21,870 nt of DNA from Streptomyces regalis (GCF_001509475.1 NZ_LLZG01000083.1:1-21870), one strand, 5' to 3'; shown: positions 7,512 through 15,437, counted from the stretch's first letter. Numbers and translations: made by a program. The notes: generated by a model not told the origin, from the letters alone.

Positions 7512-8531
7512 TCAGATGTAGAGGGCTGGGCGGTCGGCCAGTTCCACCTCGACGCGGCGACCCTCGGTCTGGGCGCGGATGCCCGCCTCGCAGACCGCCG
7601 CCACGGCGTAGCCGTCCCAGGCGCTGGGGCCGGTGACCTCGCCGCGTCGGGTGGCCTCGACCCATGCCTGGACCTCGCGGTCGTACGCTTCCTCGAACCG
7701 CTCGACGAAGCCGGGGGTGACCGTGCCGCCCCAGCGTCCGCCGGTGCTGACGAGCATGTCGTGCCGGTCGCCGATGCGGGCGGTGCCGTGCTCGCACACC
7801 GCCTCGGTCTGGACCTGGTAGCCGTAGCGGGCGTTGACGTAGATCTCGACGTCGACGAGGGCGCCGCCGTCGGTTTCGAAGACGACGAACTGGGGATCGG
7901 CCAGGCCTTCGGGCGCGTTGCCGGAGGGGTGCGGCCGCATGACGGTGACGGCGGTGATCTCCTGGCCGAGCAGCCAGCGGGTGACGTCCATCTCGTGGGT
8001 GACGGAGTCGTTGATGAGCATGGCGCTGGTGAAGTCCGGCGGGCAGGACGGGTTGCGGTGCCGGTTGTGCAGCATCAGCGGCCGGCCCAGTTCCCCGCTG
8101 TCCAGCAGCGCTTTGAGTTTGAGGTACTCGTGGTCGTAGCGGCGCATGAAGCCCACCTGCACGCGGCGGTGCCCGAGGCGTTGCTCGGCCTCCAGTACAC
8201 GCAGGGCGGAGGCGGCGTCGGGGGTGAGGGGCTTTTCGCACAGGACGGGCAGGTCGTGCTCGAACGCGGTGAGCAGTGCCGCCTCGTGGGCGATGCCCGG
8301 GGAGGCGAGCAGCACCGCGTCGACGTCGGGTGAGGCCATCGCTTCGGCGACGTCGCCATAGGCCGCGCATCCTTCGACGTCAGCGGCGACCGTCTTGGCG
8401 CGATCGATGTCGACGTCGACGACGGCGGCCACATGGGCGCCGCTGGTCACCTCGCTGATCCGGCGTACATGGTCGGCGCCCATGCGGCCGGCGCCGATCA
8501 CGGCGACTCCAAGGGAGGTGTGGTGGGTCAT
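7512..8531 (-). CDS. Gfo/Idh/MocA family dehydrogenase, inositol 2-dehydrogenase-like
   Basis: A 339-residue NAD(P)-dependent sugar or cyclitol dehydrogenase. The Rossmann motif GAGRMG is at residues 13-18, the EKP motif at 99-101, and the catalytic set Lys100, Asp175 and His179 sits in [16 protein letters not shown]. The spacing equals that of Bacillus subtilis IolG (Lys97, Asp172, His176), which supports oxidation of a ring hydroxyl of myo-inositol or a similar cyclitol or sugar to a ketone. The C-terminal beta-sheet domain holds [11 protein letters not shown]. The ATG at 8531 has AAGGA seven bases upstream. It lies between the binding protein and a TIM-barrel enzyme on the same strand. No other iol genes are present, so levoglucosan, scyllo-inositol or a glycoside 3-OH are equally open substrates. 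Confidence 0.92.
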   Translation of the reverse strand: MTHHTSLGVAVIGAGRMGADHVRRISEVTSGAHVAAVVDVDIDRAKTVAADVEGCAAYGDVAEAMASPDVDAVLLASPGIAHEAALLTAFEHDLPVLCEKPLTPDAASALRVLEAEQRLGHRRVQVGFMRRYDHEYLKLKALLDSGELGRPLMLHNRHRNPSCPPDFTSAMLINDSVTHEMDVTRWLLGQEITAVTVMRPHPSGNAPEGLADPQFVVFETDGGALVDVEIYVNARYGYQVQTEAVCEHGTARIGDRHDMLVSTGGRWGGTVTPGFVERFEEAYDREVQAWVEATRRGEVTGPSAWDGYAVAAVCEAGIRAQTEGRRVEVELADRPALYI

Positions 8532-8583
8532 GTGGTTCCTTGCCTTGGGGGTAGGGGGCGGCGGTGATGGTCAGCAGTGGGCC

Positions 8584-8607
8584 GGCCGGACCCACATGGG
8601 TCCGGCC
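8584..8607 (-). terminator. Strong intercistronic hairpin
   Basis: A perfect inverted repeat with ten-base arms (GGCCGGACCC and GGGTCCGGCC) and a four-base loop lies 20 bases after the stop of the binding-protein gene and before the dehydrogenase. There is no T-run after it. It may terminate part of the transcription, or it may protect the upstream message from 3' decay so that the binding protein is made in excess over the enzymes downstream. Confidence 0.65.
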
Positions 8608-8626
8608 GTGTCCCGGGGCGTACCCG

Positions 8627-9646
8627 TCACCGTGTTCCCTTGGCGGCGAACGTGGCGACGGTTGCGACGTTGGACTCGTCGACGAAGGCCGGGCCGGTCA
8701 GCACGGGCGCCTCGCCGCCGCCCATGTAGTTGCCGTTGTTCTTGTAGAGCCAGAGGGAGTCGACCGCCAGGTAGCCCTGCAGGTAGGGCTGCTGGTCGAC
8801 GGCGAACTGGATGCTGCCGCCCTGGATCGCCTTCACCAGCTCCTTGTTGAGGTCGAAGGTGGCGACCTTGGCCTTGCTGCCGCCGTCGGACACCCCCTGC
8901 GTGGCGGTCAGCGCGACCGGGGCGGCGAGGGTGACGACGTAGTCGATGGATGGGTCCTGCTTGAGCTTGGCGGTGATGGTCGACTGCACGGACGGCATGT
9001 CGGCACCGTTGACGAACAGGTTCTCCGTTGTGCCCGAGAAGCCCTTCTTGACGCCCGCGCAGCGTGCCTCGAGGGCGACCTGGCCCTGTTCCTGAATGAC
9101 ACAGGCGACCTTCTTGGCGCCGAGGGAACTCAGCTTCTTCCCGACCGCCTCGCCCGCGACGGTCTCGTCCTGGCCGAAGTACTCGAGCAGGCCCTGCTTC
9201 TTCCAGTCGTCCACACCGGAGTTGAAGCCGACCACGGGTATACCGGCCTGCACCGCCTTGGCCACGGTGCCCTTCATGGCATCGGGCTTGGCGAGGGTGA
9301 CGGCGATGCCGTCGACCTTCTGGTCGATCGCGTTCTGCACCAGGTTGGCCTGGTTGCCCCCGTTCGGGTCGGAGGAGTAGACCAGCTTGACGTTGTCCTT
9401 CGCAGCGGCGGCCTGGGCGCCCTTGCGGATGGTGTCCCAGAACGTGTCACCGGGGACAGCGTGCGTGATCATCGCGATCGTCATGCGGGGCGTGGTGGCC
9501 TTGCCGGCAGAGACGCCACCGGCGCTCTCCTCCGACTTCTTGCCGCCCGAACTGCTGGAGCAGCCGGCGACCGTGAGGACGGTACTGGCGGTCAGGGCCA
9601 CCAGGACGGTGAATCTGCGGGAGCGGGAGGAAAGCGAGCGGTTCAT
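8627..9646 (-). CDS. Sugar ABC transporter substrate-binding lipoprotein
   Basis: A 339-residue periplasmic-binding-protein-like lipoprotein (Peripla_BP_4 type, the ribose/inositol/xylose-binding class). The N-terminus is a lipoprotein signal with lipobox VAGC and lipidated Cys29, followed by a Ser/Gly/Lys-rich linker. The mature part starts at MTIAMITHAVPGDTFWDTIRKG, typical for this class, followed by SSDPNGGNQANLVQNAIDQKVDGIAV and GIPVVGFNSGVDDW. It should capture a sugar or cyclitol outside the membrane. The start at 9646 has GAGGTG upstream. It follows the first isomerase by 120 bases and precedes the dehydrogenase. No permease or ATPase gene is found anywhere in the window, so it must borrow a transporter from elsewhere or serve as a sensor. 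Confidence 0.93.
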   Translation of the reverse strand: MNRSLSSRSRRFTVLVALTASTVLTVAGCSSSSGGKKSEESAGGVSAGKATTPRMTIAMITHAVPGDTFWDTIRKGAQAAAAKDNVKLVYSSDPNGGNQANLVQNAIDQKVDGIAVTLAKPDAMKGTVAKAVQAGIPVVGFNSGVDDWKKQGLLEYFGQDETVAGEAVGKKLSSLGAKKVACVIQEQGQVALEARCAGVKKGFSGTTENLFVNGADMPSVQSTITAKLKQDPSIDYVVTLAAPVALTATQGVSDGGSKAKVATFDLNKELVKAIQGGSIQFAVDQQPYLQGYLAVDSLWLYKNNGNYMGGGEAPVLTGPAFVDESNVATVATFAAKGTR

Positions 9647-9766
9647 TTCGGCACCTCACTGTGCTGACTTGCGGGAAGGGGTGATCCACCGGCGAGATGC
9701 AAGGCATCCCGTCGTGGGTCGGACGGGGAGCTACTGGGTGGCCGGCTGTGCGGCTCGGGGTGGGGA

Positions 9767-10546
9767 TCAGAGGGTGAACGCGGCGCGGAACCGCTCCATG
9801 GCGGTGTGACTGTCGCCGGAGGGCCATGCCTCCAGGGCGACCGTGCCGTCGTAGCCGAGGTCGGTAAGGGCGCGGGCGACGGCCGGATAGTTGATCTCTC
9901 CGGTGCCGGGTTCACGGCGGCCGGGCACGTCGGCGACCTGGATCTCTCCGATCAGGCCGGCGCTGTGCGCGCGGCGGATCAGCTCGATGAGGTTTCCCTC
10001 GCCGATCTGGGCGTGGTACAGGTCCAGATTCATCCGCAGACCGGGCCGATCAACTGCCGCGACCAGGGAGAAGACGTCGGCGGCCGTGGCGAACGGGACA
10101 CCGGGGTGGTCGACGGCGGTGTTGAGGTTCTCCAGAGTGAAGGTGACGCCCGCGCTTTCGCCCAGTTCGGCCAGGCGGGTGAGCGTGCGGTGGGCGGTGA
10201 TCCACATCTCGCCGGTGGCCTCGCCGGTCACCGGCACCACGGGCAGGCCTTCGCCGTCCAGGCCGGTGCCGTGCAGGTTGAGTCGGGGGCAGCCGAGATG
10301 CTCGGCGGCCTTGATCGACTCCTCGGCTGTGCGCAGGAGTTCGGCTGCGCCGTCCGGGTCGGTCAGGGTGCCGCGGATGTAGCCGGTCATCGAGGAGAAC
10401 TCGGCGGCACGGGCCAGTGCGTTCAGGTCGTGCCGGGTCCAGTCCCAGATCTCCACCTGGAAGCCGGCCTCGTGGATGCGCCGGGCCCGCTCCTCGATCG
10501 GCAGGTCCCGGAAGACCATCTCGGCACAGACCGCCAACGTGTACAT
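9767..10546 (-). CDS. Hydroxypyruvate isomerase-like TIM barrel protein
   Basis: A 259-residue TIM barrel of the hydroxypyruvate isomerase / sugar isomerase group. The expected metal ligands are Glu139 in TLENLN, Asp175 in NLDLYH, Gln203 in IQVADVPGR and Glu239 in ALEAWPS, the arrangement seen in Hyi-type enzymes. The length equals Hyi, but the Hyi loop around NLPAGD is replaced by LHGTGLDGEGLPV, so another aldose-ketose or keto-sugar substrate is likely. The ATG at 10546 is chosen because TGGAG precedes it and MYTLAVCAEMVF is the normal first strand; a longer reading from 10693 would run through both operators. It is the first gene of the minus-strand sugar cluster, and the LacI-type operator lies 13 bases before its start codon. 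Confidence 0.9.
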   Translation of the reverse strand: MYTLAVCAEMVFRDLPIEERARRIHEAGFQVEIWDWTRHDLNALARAAEFSSMTGYIRGTLTDPDGAAELLRTAEESIKAAEHLGCPRLNLHGTGLDGEGLPVVPVTGEATGEMWITAHRTLTRLAELGESAGVTFTLENLNTAVDHPGVPFATAADVFSLVAAVDRPGLRMNLDLYHAQIGEGNLIELIRRAHSAGLIGEIQVADVPGRREPGTGEINYPAVARALTDLGYDGTVALEAWPSGDSHTAMERFRAAFTL

Positions 10547-10558
10547 CGCAGCTCCAGA

Positions 10559-10574
10559 CTTATAACGTTCTAAG
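10559..10574. promoter_or_regulatory. LacI operator copy 1 (isomerase side)
   Basis: CTTATAACGTTCTAAG is an inverted repeat symmetric at 14 of 16 positions around AACGTT. It lies directly upstream of the ribosome site of the first catabolic gene. A TTGACA hexamer for that direction is found at 10609-10614 on the minus strand, so a repressor here would block the promoter or early elongation. Confidence 0.75.
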
Positions 10575-10635
10575 AGAACAGGAGCAGTACGCCAGGCGCC
10601 GGGCGGCCTGTCAAGGGTTTGTGCGGACATTTGAT

Positions 10636-10649
10636 TTATAACGTTGTAA
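10636..10649. promoter_or_regulatory. LacI operator copy 2 (regulator side)
   Basis: TTATAACGTTGTAA repeats the core of copy 1 (pattern TTAnAACGTTnTAA; 12 of 14 positions symmetric), 76 bases away and 77 bases before the lacI-type gene. Two matching sites in the shared intergenic region point to autoregulation plus control of the divergent catabolic genes. Confidence 0.75.
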
Positions 10650-10726
10650 CGACGTTGACCAGTGCGTGTCCTGCTGGACCGGTCTACGATCACCTCGCAG
10701 AAGACCCTCGATCAGGAAGGCCGACG

Positions 10727-11761
10727 GTGCCATCGCGCTCTGCCGTTCCGGACGGAAAGCGGCCGACGCTCAGCGACCTCGCGGCGCGGGCAGGTGTCTC
10801 CGTGCCGCTTGCCTCCATGGTCATGCGCGGTGCCAAGGGGCCCAGCGCGGCAAGTCGCGAGCGGGTGCTGCAGGCCGCGCAGGAGATCGGTTACCGGCCG
10901 GACAGCAGGGCCCGCCTCCTGCGCAGCAGCCGCTCGCACCTGGTGGGAGTGCAGTTCGACCTGCGACAGCCCTTCCACGCCGACATGGTCGAGGCGCTCT
11001 ACGCCGCGGCGGGAGCGGCCGGCTATCAGATCGCGCTCAGCGCCGTCGCCGCGAGCCGCAGCGAACAGGAGGCGGTGGAGACGCTGCTCGCCGACCGCTG
11101 CGAGGCGTTGATCCTGCTCAGCCCCCATGCCCCGGCGGCCCGGCTGGCAGAACTCGCGGCGCAGCTTCCCGTCGTCTCCGTGGCCCGCCGGCTGCGTCCG
11201 CTCACCGACGGCGTCGACGTCGTCCGCGCGGCCGACGACGAAGGCGCCCGCCAGGCGGTCGACCACCTCGTGGCACTGGGCCATCGCGACATCGTCCACA
11301 TCGACGGGGGCAGGGCACCGGGCGCTGCCGACCGGCGCCGCGGCTACAAGTCGGCCATGAAGCACCACGGCCTCACCGACCGCGTCCGCCTTGTGCCGGG
11401 CGGGCTGACCGAGGACCACGGCGCGGCAGCGGCACGAACACTCCTCGCCGAAGCTGCCCGCCCCACCGCTGTCCTCGCCTTCAACGACCACTGCGCAATC
11501 GGCGTGCTCGACACCTTCCTGCGCGCCCGTATCCCTGTGCCCGACGAGATCTCGGTCGTCGGCTTCGACGACAGCCACCTCGCCCGCCTGGCCCATGTCC
11601 AACTCACCACGGTCGGGCAAGCAGCCCCCCAGCTGGCGCGCCGGGCCGTGAGCCGGGCCGTCGCCCGGCTGGAGGGTGGGGCGACGGACGACGAACGAGA
11701 AGTCGTCGTCACACCACACCTCGTCATACGAAGCACCACCAAGACACCTTGCCGCTCCTGA
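10727..11761 (+). CDS. LacI family transcriptional regulator
   Basis: A 344-residue LacI-type repressor. The helix-turn-helix and hinge are at the N-terminus: PTLSDLAARAGVSVPLASMV (about 13-32), RGAKGPSAASRERVLQAAQE and IGYRPDSRARLL. The sugar-binding domain follows, with VDHLVALGHRDIVHIDGG, AVLAFNDHCAIGVLD, and IPVPDEISVVGFDDSHLARL near the end. A GTG at 10727 is chosen because AGGAAGG lies six bases upstream; the earlier in-frame ATG at 10619 would put the operator inside the coding region. It is divergent from the sugar cluster with two matching operators between, so it most likely represses that cluster until the transported sugar or its keto product binds. The recognition helix (VPLASMVMRG) differs from the common TVSRVLN form. 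Confidence 0.95.
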   Translation: MPSRSAVPDGKRPTLSDLAARAGVSVPLASMVMRGAKGPSAASRERVLQAAQEIGYRPDSRARLLRSSRSHLVGVQFDLRQPFHADMVEALYAAAGAAGYQIALSAVAASRSEQEAVETLLADRCEALILLSPHAPAARLAELAAQLPVVSVARRLRPLTDGVDVVRAADDEGARQAVDHLVALGHRDIVHIDGGRAPGAADRRRGYKSAMKHHGLTDRVRLVPGGLTEDHGAAAARTLLAEAARPTAVLAFNDHCAIGVLDTFLRARIPVPDEISVVGFDDSHLARLAHVQLTTVGQAAPQLARRAVSRAVARLEGGATDDEREVVVTPHLVIRSTTKTPCRS

Positions 11762-12332
11762 CCCGCGCTGCTCCACGTCCCGGCTCGTTCTGGTCGACGT
11801 TCTACCGCGATCCCAAGGACCACCGCGACTGTCCGCCGAGGAACCCGCCCACGTCCAGGTGGACGCGGGAGCCAAGGAGGCAGGCAAGCGGACGAACGTG
11901 AGCCGCTGCCATGGATCGCGCTGTTCGGACACCGCGCCTCTGGGGCATGGAACGGATGGGTATGAAGCGGATCGGTCGACCACCTGAGGCCAGTGATCGG
12001 TGAGCCGCATGACGGGCCGTGAGCGCAAGCCAAGGATGTACGCCGCTGCCCCGCGGGAATCCGGGTCCGGCTCGCCTACAGGCGCGGCCGGCGCTCCGGG
12101 GGACGTCACGCACCCGGATCATGTCGGGGGCGGCATAGGCGCCCGGCCGCTGCACGAGGAACAGACTGTTGAGCGGCGATCTCCTGCTTCGCGGAGGAAC
12201 GTGAGGCGGCCGTCGTCGAGGCAGTCCTGGCACAGCCGACGGGACAGCACACTGCAGGCTCATGGGGTTCTACGAGTTCGCAAGGGGGGTTGCGTCTCCT
12301 CCCGTGGTGGTCTCCTGGGCAGGGCGTTGCTG
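11762..12332. other. Stretch without a supportable gene
   Basis: Open frames exist on both strands, but none shows a known domain together with a start and ribosome site. The only motif noticed is a 43-codon minus-strand frame at 12250-12119 with two CxxC pairs (CQDC and CSSC). It has a GTG start and a poor upstream site and is not called. The stretch probably holds worn-down DNA next to the IS110 remnant. Confidence 0.4.
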
Positions 12333-12475
12333 TCATGCGGCACCATGCAGCGCCTCCTGCTCCGGGAGATCCCGCAGTACGTGATGGGCGCGGGTGAGGA
12401 CCTTGCGGGCGATCGCAACGGTGGCGATCTCTTGTCCCGGCGGTGTGCGATCCGCGCGTAGCCATCGATGCAGTC
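12333..12475 (-). pseudogene. IS110-family transposase C-terminal fragment
   Basis: The minus strand reads DGYARIAHRR and then, after a one-base shift, QEIATVAIARKVLTRAHHVL followed by RDLPEQEALHGAA and a stop. YARIAxRRGKKIATVAxARKLLTRAYHLL is the usual C-terminal signature of IS110 transposases (DEDD type). Everything upstream is missing. It is an inactive tail. Confidence 0.7.
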
Positions 12476-12599
12476 CGGGCTCCGCGTGGCCGTGTGCGCG
12501 GAGGCGATCGACGCACTGCAGCAGTCATCCACCGCCTGGACACCGTGCTGGCGCACATGGCCACGGCGGACCCACGGGTCAAGGACCGTGCGCAGCTCG

Positions 12600-12928
12600 G
12601 ACCTTGTGCGCTACGGCGGCCGGCGCGGGTGCGACCGCCGGCGTGCACCACGAGGACGCGGGCGTCGCCTCGGCGCTGATCAACACCAGCCAGCAGGTGG
12701 GCGGCTCGATCAGTACGGCGCTGCTGACCACCGTTGCCGGCCGCGACCGACTACCTGTCCTCGCACAAGCCCGGCGCACTGACCGTGGCCCAGGCCGGGG
12801 TCGAGGGCTACACGGCCACCCTGGCGTGGGGCGCCGGGATCTTCGTGGTCGGTGCGGTGCTCATGGCGTTCCTGATGCCGAATTCGGCTCTGGCGCCGTC
12901 GGAGGGCGAGCCCGTGATCGCCCACTGA
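12600..12928 (+). pseudogene. C-terminal remnant of an MFS drug-efflux transporter (EmrB/QacA type)
   Basis: One frame reads ATAGVHHEDAGVASALINTS, QQVGGSISTALLTTVAG, the conserved loop and helix of 14-helix MFS exporters. After a shift near 12733 the next frame reads ATDYLSSHKPGALTVAQAGV, EGYTATLAWGAGIFVVGAVL and MAFLMPNSALAPSEGEPVIAH with a stop at 12926-12928. The last transmembrane helix is complete. About 400 upstream residues are absent and no start exists. It lies on the same strand as the TetR gene downstream, which suggests a former efflux operon with its repressor. Confidence 0.85.
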
Positions 12929-13070
12929 GCCCGAACCCACCGAGGATACGCGCTGGTCACAACGAGTGGACTGTGGGAAACGCCCTGCTGCCTACGATGA
13001 TTTGGTGTCCTCAAGGCACAGATCATGGCAGGTAGCGGGCACCTTCCGTCAACACGGCGTCAGATCCACG

Positions 13071-13551
13071 ATGTGGGCTGAATTTCCAAGGCCGATGGTC
13101 ACGCTGGTCATGGCGGGCGCCGTCGGCCTCATGGGGATGGACGCCTTTTGTCTGCCGCTGCTGTGGCTGTACTCGGTGTGCGCCATCGCGGCCTCCGGGA
13201 TCGGTGCGCTCCCCCGCCTTGCCGTGTTCGCCACGCCTGGTGGTGGTCACGTTGTTCCACGTCGCGATGGCGGTGCCGACGGCCGGCGCTACGGCCCCCT
13301 CAAGGTGCTGCCCGTCTGCTACCACTTCCTCGCAGAGTTCGAACCGCTGCGGCAGATTACCGACGGTACCCGCTCGATCCTCTACAACGGCGCCCAGGGG
13401 ACGCGGGCCTGGCCGGGGCTGCGTGAGCATGGCCGTCGGCCTCATCGCGGCCGCACTCTTCAGCTTCGGGGTGACGGTCTGCCTCGGTCGCCAAGGGGCA
13501 CAACGCGCGCCCGCCCAGACGATGCACGAGAAGACCGCCGCCCCGGCATAG
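13071..13551 (+). pseudogene. DUF3533 / YhgE-Pip-like membrane protein remnant
   Basis: Three frame-shifted pieces fit the C-terminal half of a DUF3533 membrane protein. The first is MVTLVMAGAVGLMGMDAFCL with PLLWLYSVCAIAASG, two hydrophobic segments. The second holds TLFHVAMAVPTAGAT (about 13245-13290) and then FLAEFEPLRQITDGTRSILY with NGAQ. The third, after a shift near 13410, is SMAVGLIAAALFSFGVTVCL followed by GRQGAQ and the stop at 13551. The EPLRQ-DG-R-ILY block and the final helix before a charged tail are typical. At least two frameshifts and the missing N-terminal half make it non-functional. It sits between the MFS remnant and the TetR gene. Confidence 0.75.
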
Positions 13552-13615
13552 CGGAACCGTACTCACCTCCCGCTCGACCATGGGCGGCGCGGAGATCGCT
13601 CCGGAAAGGCCTCGT

Positions 13616-13629
13616 AAACCGATCGGTTT
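13616..13629. promoter_or_regulatory. TetR operator palindrome
   Basis: AAACCGATCGGTTT is a perfect 14-base palindrome 32 bases before the tetR-type start codon. Its length and even symmetry are usual for TetR/AcrR operators, so autorepression is likely. Confidence 0.75.
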
Positions 13630-13661
13630 TCATTTCGTCGCAAGCGAGTTAACCTCGCGGT

Positions 13662-14231
13662 ATGACCACCGAAGTGAAACAAAGCACCAGAGAGCGGCTG
13701 CTGGAGGCGGCAGCCACGCTCACCTACCGAGACGGTGTCATCATCGGCGTCGACACGCTGTGCAAGGCGGCAGGGGTGTCGAAGCGCTCCCTGTACCAGC
13801 TGTTCGAGAGCAAGGACGAACTGCTCGCGGCGAGCTTGGAGGAGCGCTCCGCCGCCTTCGTGGCGACCCTCCTGCCCGCGGCGGACGACAGCCGCTCACC
13901 CCACGAGCGGATCCTGCACGTCTTCGACCAGTTGGAGGAGCAGGCGGGTGCACCCGACTTCCAAGGCTGTCGGTACCTGGCTGCTCAGATCGAGCTCAAA
14001 GACCAGAACCACCCCGCGAGCCGGGTGGCCCACCGGGTCAAGGCGAACCTGACAGCCTTCTTCCGTGCCGAGGCCGAACAGGGCGGGGCGAGCGATCCCG
14101 ACCTGCTGGCCCGGCAGCTGATCCTGGTCTTCGACGGCGCCAGCGCCCGCGCGGGGATCGGAGCCGACAGACTGACCGGGCTCATCACGCCCACGGTGGC
14201 CACCCTGCTCGACGCGGCAGGCATGCACTGA
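13662..14231 (+). CDS. TetR/AcrR family transcriptional regulator
   Basis: A 189-residue TetR-type repressor. The DNA-binding helices are at residues 6-55 (TRERLLEAAATLTYRDGVII, GVDTLCKAAGVSKRSLYQLF, ESKDELLAA), and the ligand-binding helical domain follows with GCRYLAAQIELKDQNHPA and LILVFDGASARAGIG. The ATG at 13662 follows a perfect operator palindrome; no good ribosome site is visible, so a short-leader or leaderless message is possible. Its neighbours upstream on the same strand are wrecks of an MFS exporter and a DUF3533 membrane protein, the usual partners of such regulators, while the regulator itself is intact. It may still repress itself or act on targets elsewhere. The ligand is unknown. 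Confidence 0.93.
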   Translation: MTTEVKQSTRERLLEAAATLTYRDGVIIGVDTLCKAAGVSKRSLYQLFESKDELLAASLEERSAAFVATLLPAADDSRSPHERILHVFDQLEEQAGAPDFQGCRYLAAQIELKDQNHPASRVAHRVKANLTAFFRAEAEQGGASDPDLLARQLILVFDGASARAGIGADRLTGLITPTVATLLDAAGMH

Positions 14232-14235
14232 CGCG

Positions 14236-14268
14236 CCCCGTCTTCGGCAGGAGTCTCCGCGGACGGGG
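14236..14268 (+). terminator. Candidate terminator after the TetR gene
   Basis: Seven-base arms CCCCGTC (14236-14242) and GACGGGG (14262-14268) pair across a 19-base loop, starting four bases after the stop codon. There is no T-run, as is common in Streptomyces terminators. Confidence 0.4.
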
Positions 14269-14448
14269 GTTGCTGCGGTCGCTGCCTTGCAGCCCCACCA
14301 AGGCCATGGCCCTGAGCCTCACGACGACCTCCGCACCGCACTGGCTTGGGCACGCCGACGAACCCTCCCCCCGCCGTCACCGTCCCGTAGATCCAGACGA
14401 CGGCAACTGTCACTCCGGACGCCGGAGGCGCGCGGCTGCATCCCCGCA

Positions 14449-14684
14449 GCACGGGTTTCGAGCCCCTCCGCTCCTACGTCCTGATCCGGCTGGCCGCAGC
14501 CACTTATGCCGATCCGATGCGCCGGCTGAAGAGGTGCGCCAATCCCCGCTGCCGCGGCGCGTTCTACGACCGTTCCAAGAACAGTTCGCGTCTTTGGCAC
14601 GACGTCACCACCTACGGCAACACCCAGAACGTACGCGCCTACCGGGCCCGCCTGAAGGAACGCGGGCTCTCCACGTCACGCTGA
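14449..14684 (+). pseudogene. CGNR zinc-finger protein, C-terminal fragment
   Basis: The frame reads FEPLRSYVLIRLAAATYADP, RRLKRCANPRCRGAFYDRSK, then NSSRLWHDVTTYGNTQN and VRAYRAR to a stop at 14682-14684. This is the zf-CGNR domain found at the end of a family of actinobacterial putative regulators. The first Cys pair (CANPRC) is kept, but the positions usually filled by the second pair (WC and CGN) are His and Tyr here (WHDV, TYGN). The N-terminal domain is absent or scrambled. It is probably a dead tail; a start at 14517 without a ribosome site is the only alternative. Confidence 0.65.
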
Positions 14685-14735
14685 AGCGACACCATTCACA
14701 GGCGGCTATGACATCCGGCAACACGGAGGAACATC

Positions 14736-15437
14736 ATGGGATCGGCGAATCTGGAAGCAATCGATCTGGGTGAAGTGCCGTATGAGGTGGCACAGGCCGA
14801 CATGGCCCGGTGGGTCACCGAGCGGAAGGAGGGGCGTGCGGGGAACCGGCTGTTCCTGTTGACGCACCCGCCCGTGATCACCTACACCGCGCGGACTCCG
14901 GTCAGCCAGCTCCCAGATCCGAGTGCACCGATACCCCTTGTCGAAGTCGACAGGGGCGGTCATGCCACGTATCACGGCCCTGGACAGCTCATCGGCTACC
15001 TCGTGGTGAACGTGCGCGACCTCGGCCCCCGCGGCCTGGTACGCCGGGTCGAGCACGCCCTGATCCACGCAGTGGGATCGCTCGGCTTCGAGGCGGTACG
15101 ACGGGACACACCACGAGGGTCCGAGAGCCTGGTCGGCGTATGGACGCCCGATCACCGCAAACTCGCCTCCATCGGCATGCGTATCAGCGGCAGTGTGACC
15201 AGTCATGGATTCGCCCTCAACATCGCCCCTGATCTCGACGTCTACTCAACATTCATGTCCTGCGCACTGCCGGACGTCCGTATGACGTCGCTGGCGGAAC
15301 TCGCCGAAGAAATCGGGCGGCCCACGCCCACTGAAGCTCAAGTGCGGGATGCCGTGACCGCAGCCCTGACAACCAAGCTGAGTGCCGCTCGTGGAACGGC
15401 TGTCGCGGCTGGCGATCACGCGGGGGACGGCCGGTGA
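14736..15437 (+). CDS. lipB: Lipoyl(octanoyl) transferase (LipB paralogue)
   Basis: A 233-residue octanoyl-ACP:protein N-octanoyltransferase, which moves octanoate from acyl carrier protein to lipoyl domains in the first step of lipoate assembly. The signature RGGHATYHGPGQLIGY is at residues 73-88, GVW at 134-136, catalytic Lys142 in RKLASIGMRI, SHGFALNI at 156-163 and catalytic Cys176 in MSCALPD. Lys142 and Cys176 match the numbering of the Mycobacterium tuberculosis enzyme. The usual PCG around the cysteine is SCA here. The ATG at 14736 has GGAGGA five bases upstream. No lipA lies beside it, unlike the housekeeping arrangement, and the flanks are dead genes, so this is probably an extra or horizontally acquired copy. 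Confidence 0.93.
   Translation: MGSANLEAIDLGEVPYEVAQADMARWVTERKEGRAGNRLFLLTHPPVITYTARTPVSQLPDPSAPIPLVEVDRGGHATYHGPGQLIGYLVVNVRDLGPRGLVRRVEHALIHAVGSLGFEAVRRDTPRGSESLVGVWTPDHRKLASIGMRISGSVTSHGFALNIAPDLDVYSTFMSCALPDVRMTSLAELAEEIGRPTPTEAQVRDAVTAALTTKLSAARGTAVAAGDHAGDGR

Noticed and set aside
9698..9710. Short hairpin GATGC-AAG-GCATC between the first isomerase and the binding protein
   Set aside because: Five-base arms are too short to support a terminator or regulatory structure.
12119..12250. 43-codon minus-strand frame with two CxxC pairs, like a small zinc ribbon
   Set aside because: It is short, has a GTG start, no convincing ribosome site and no relative I recognise; the cysteine spacing may be chance.
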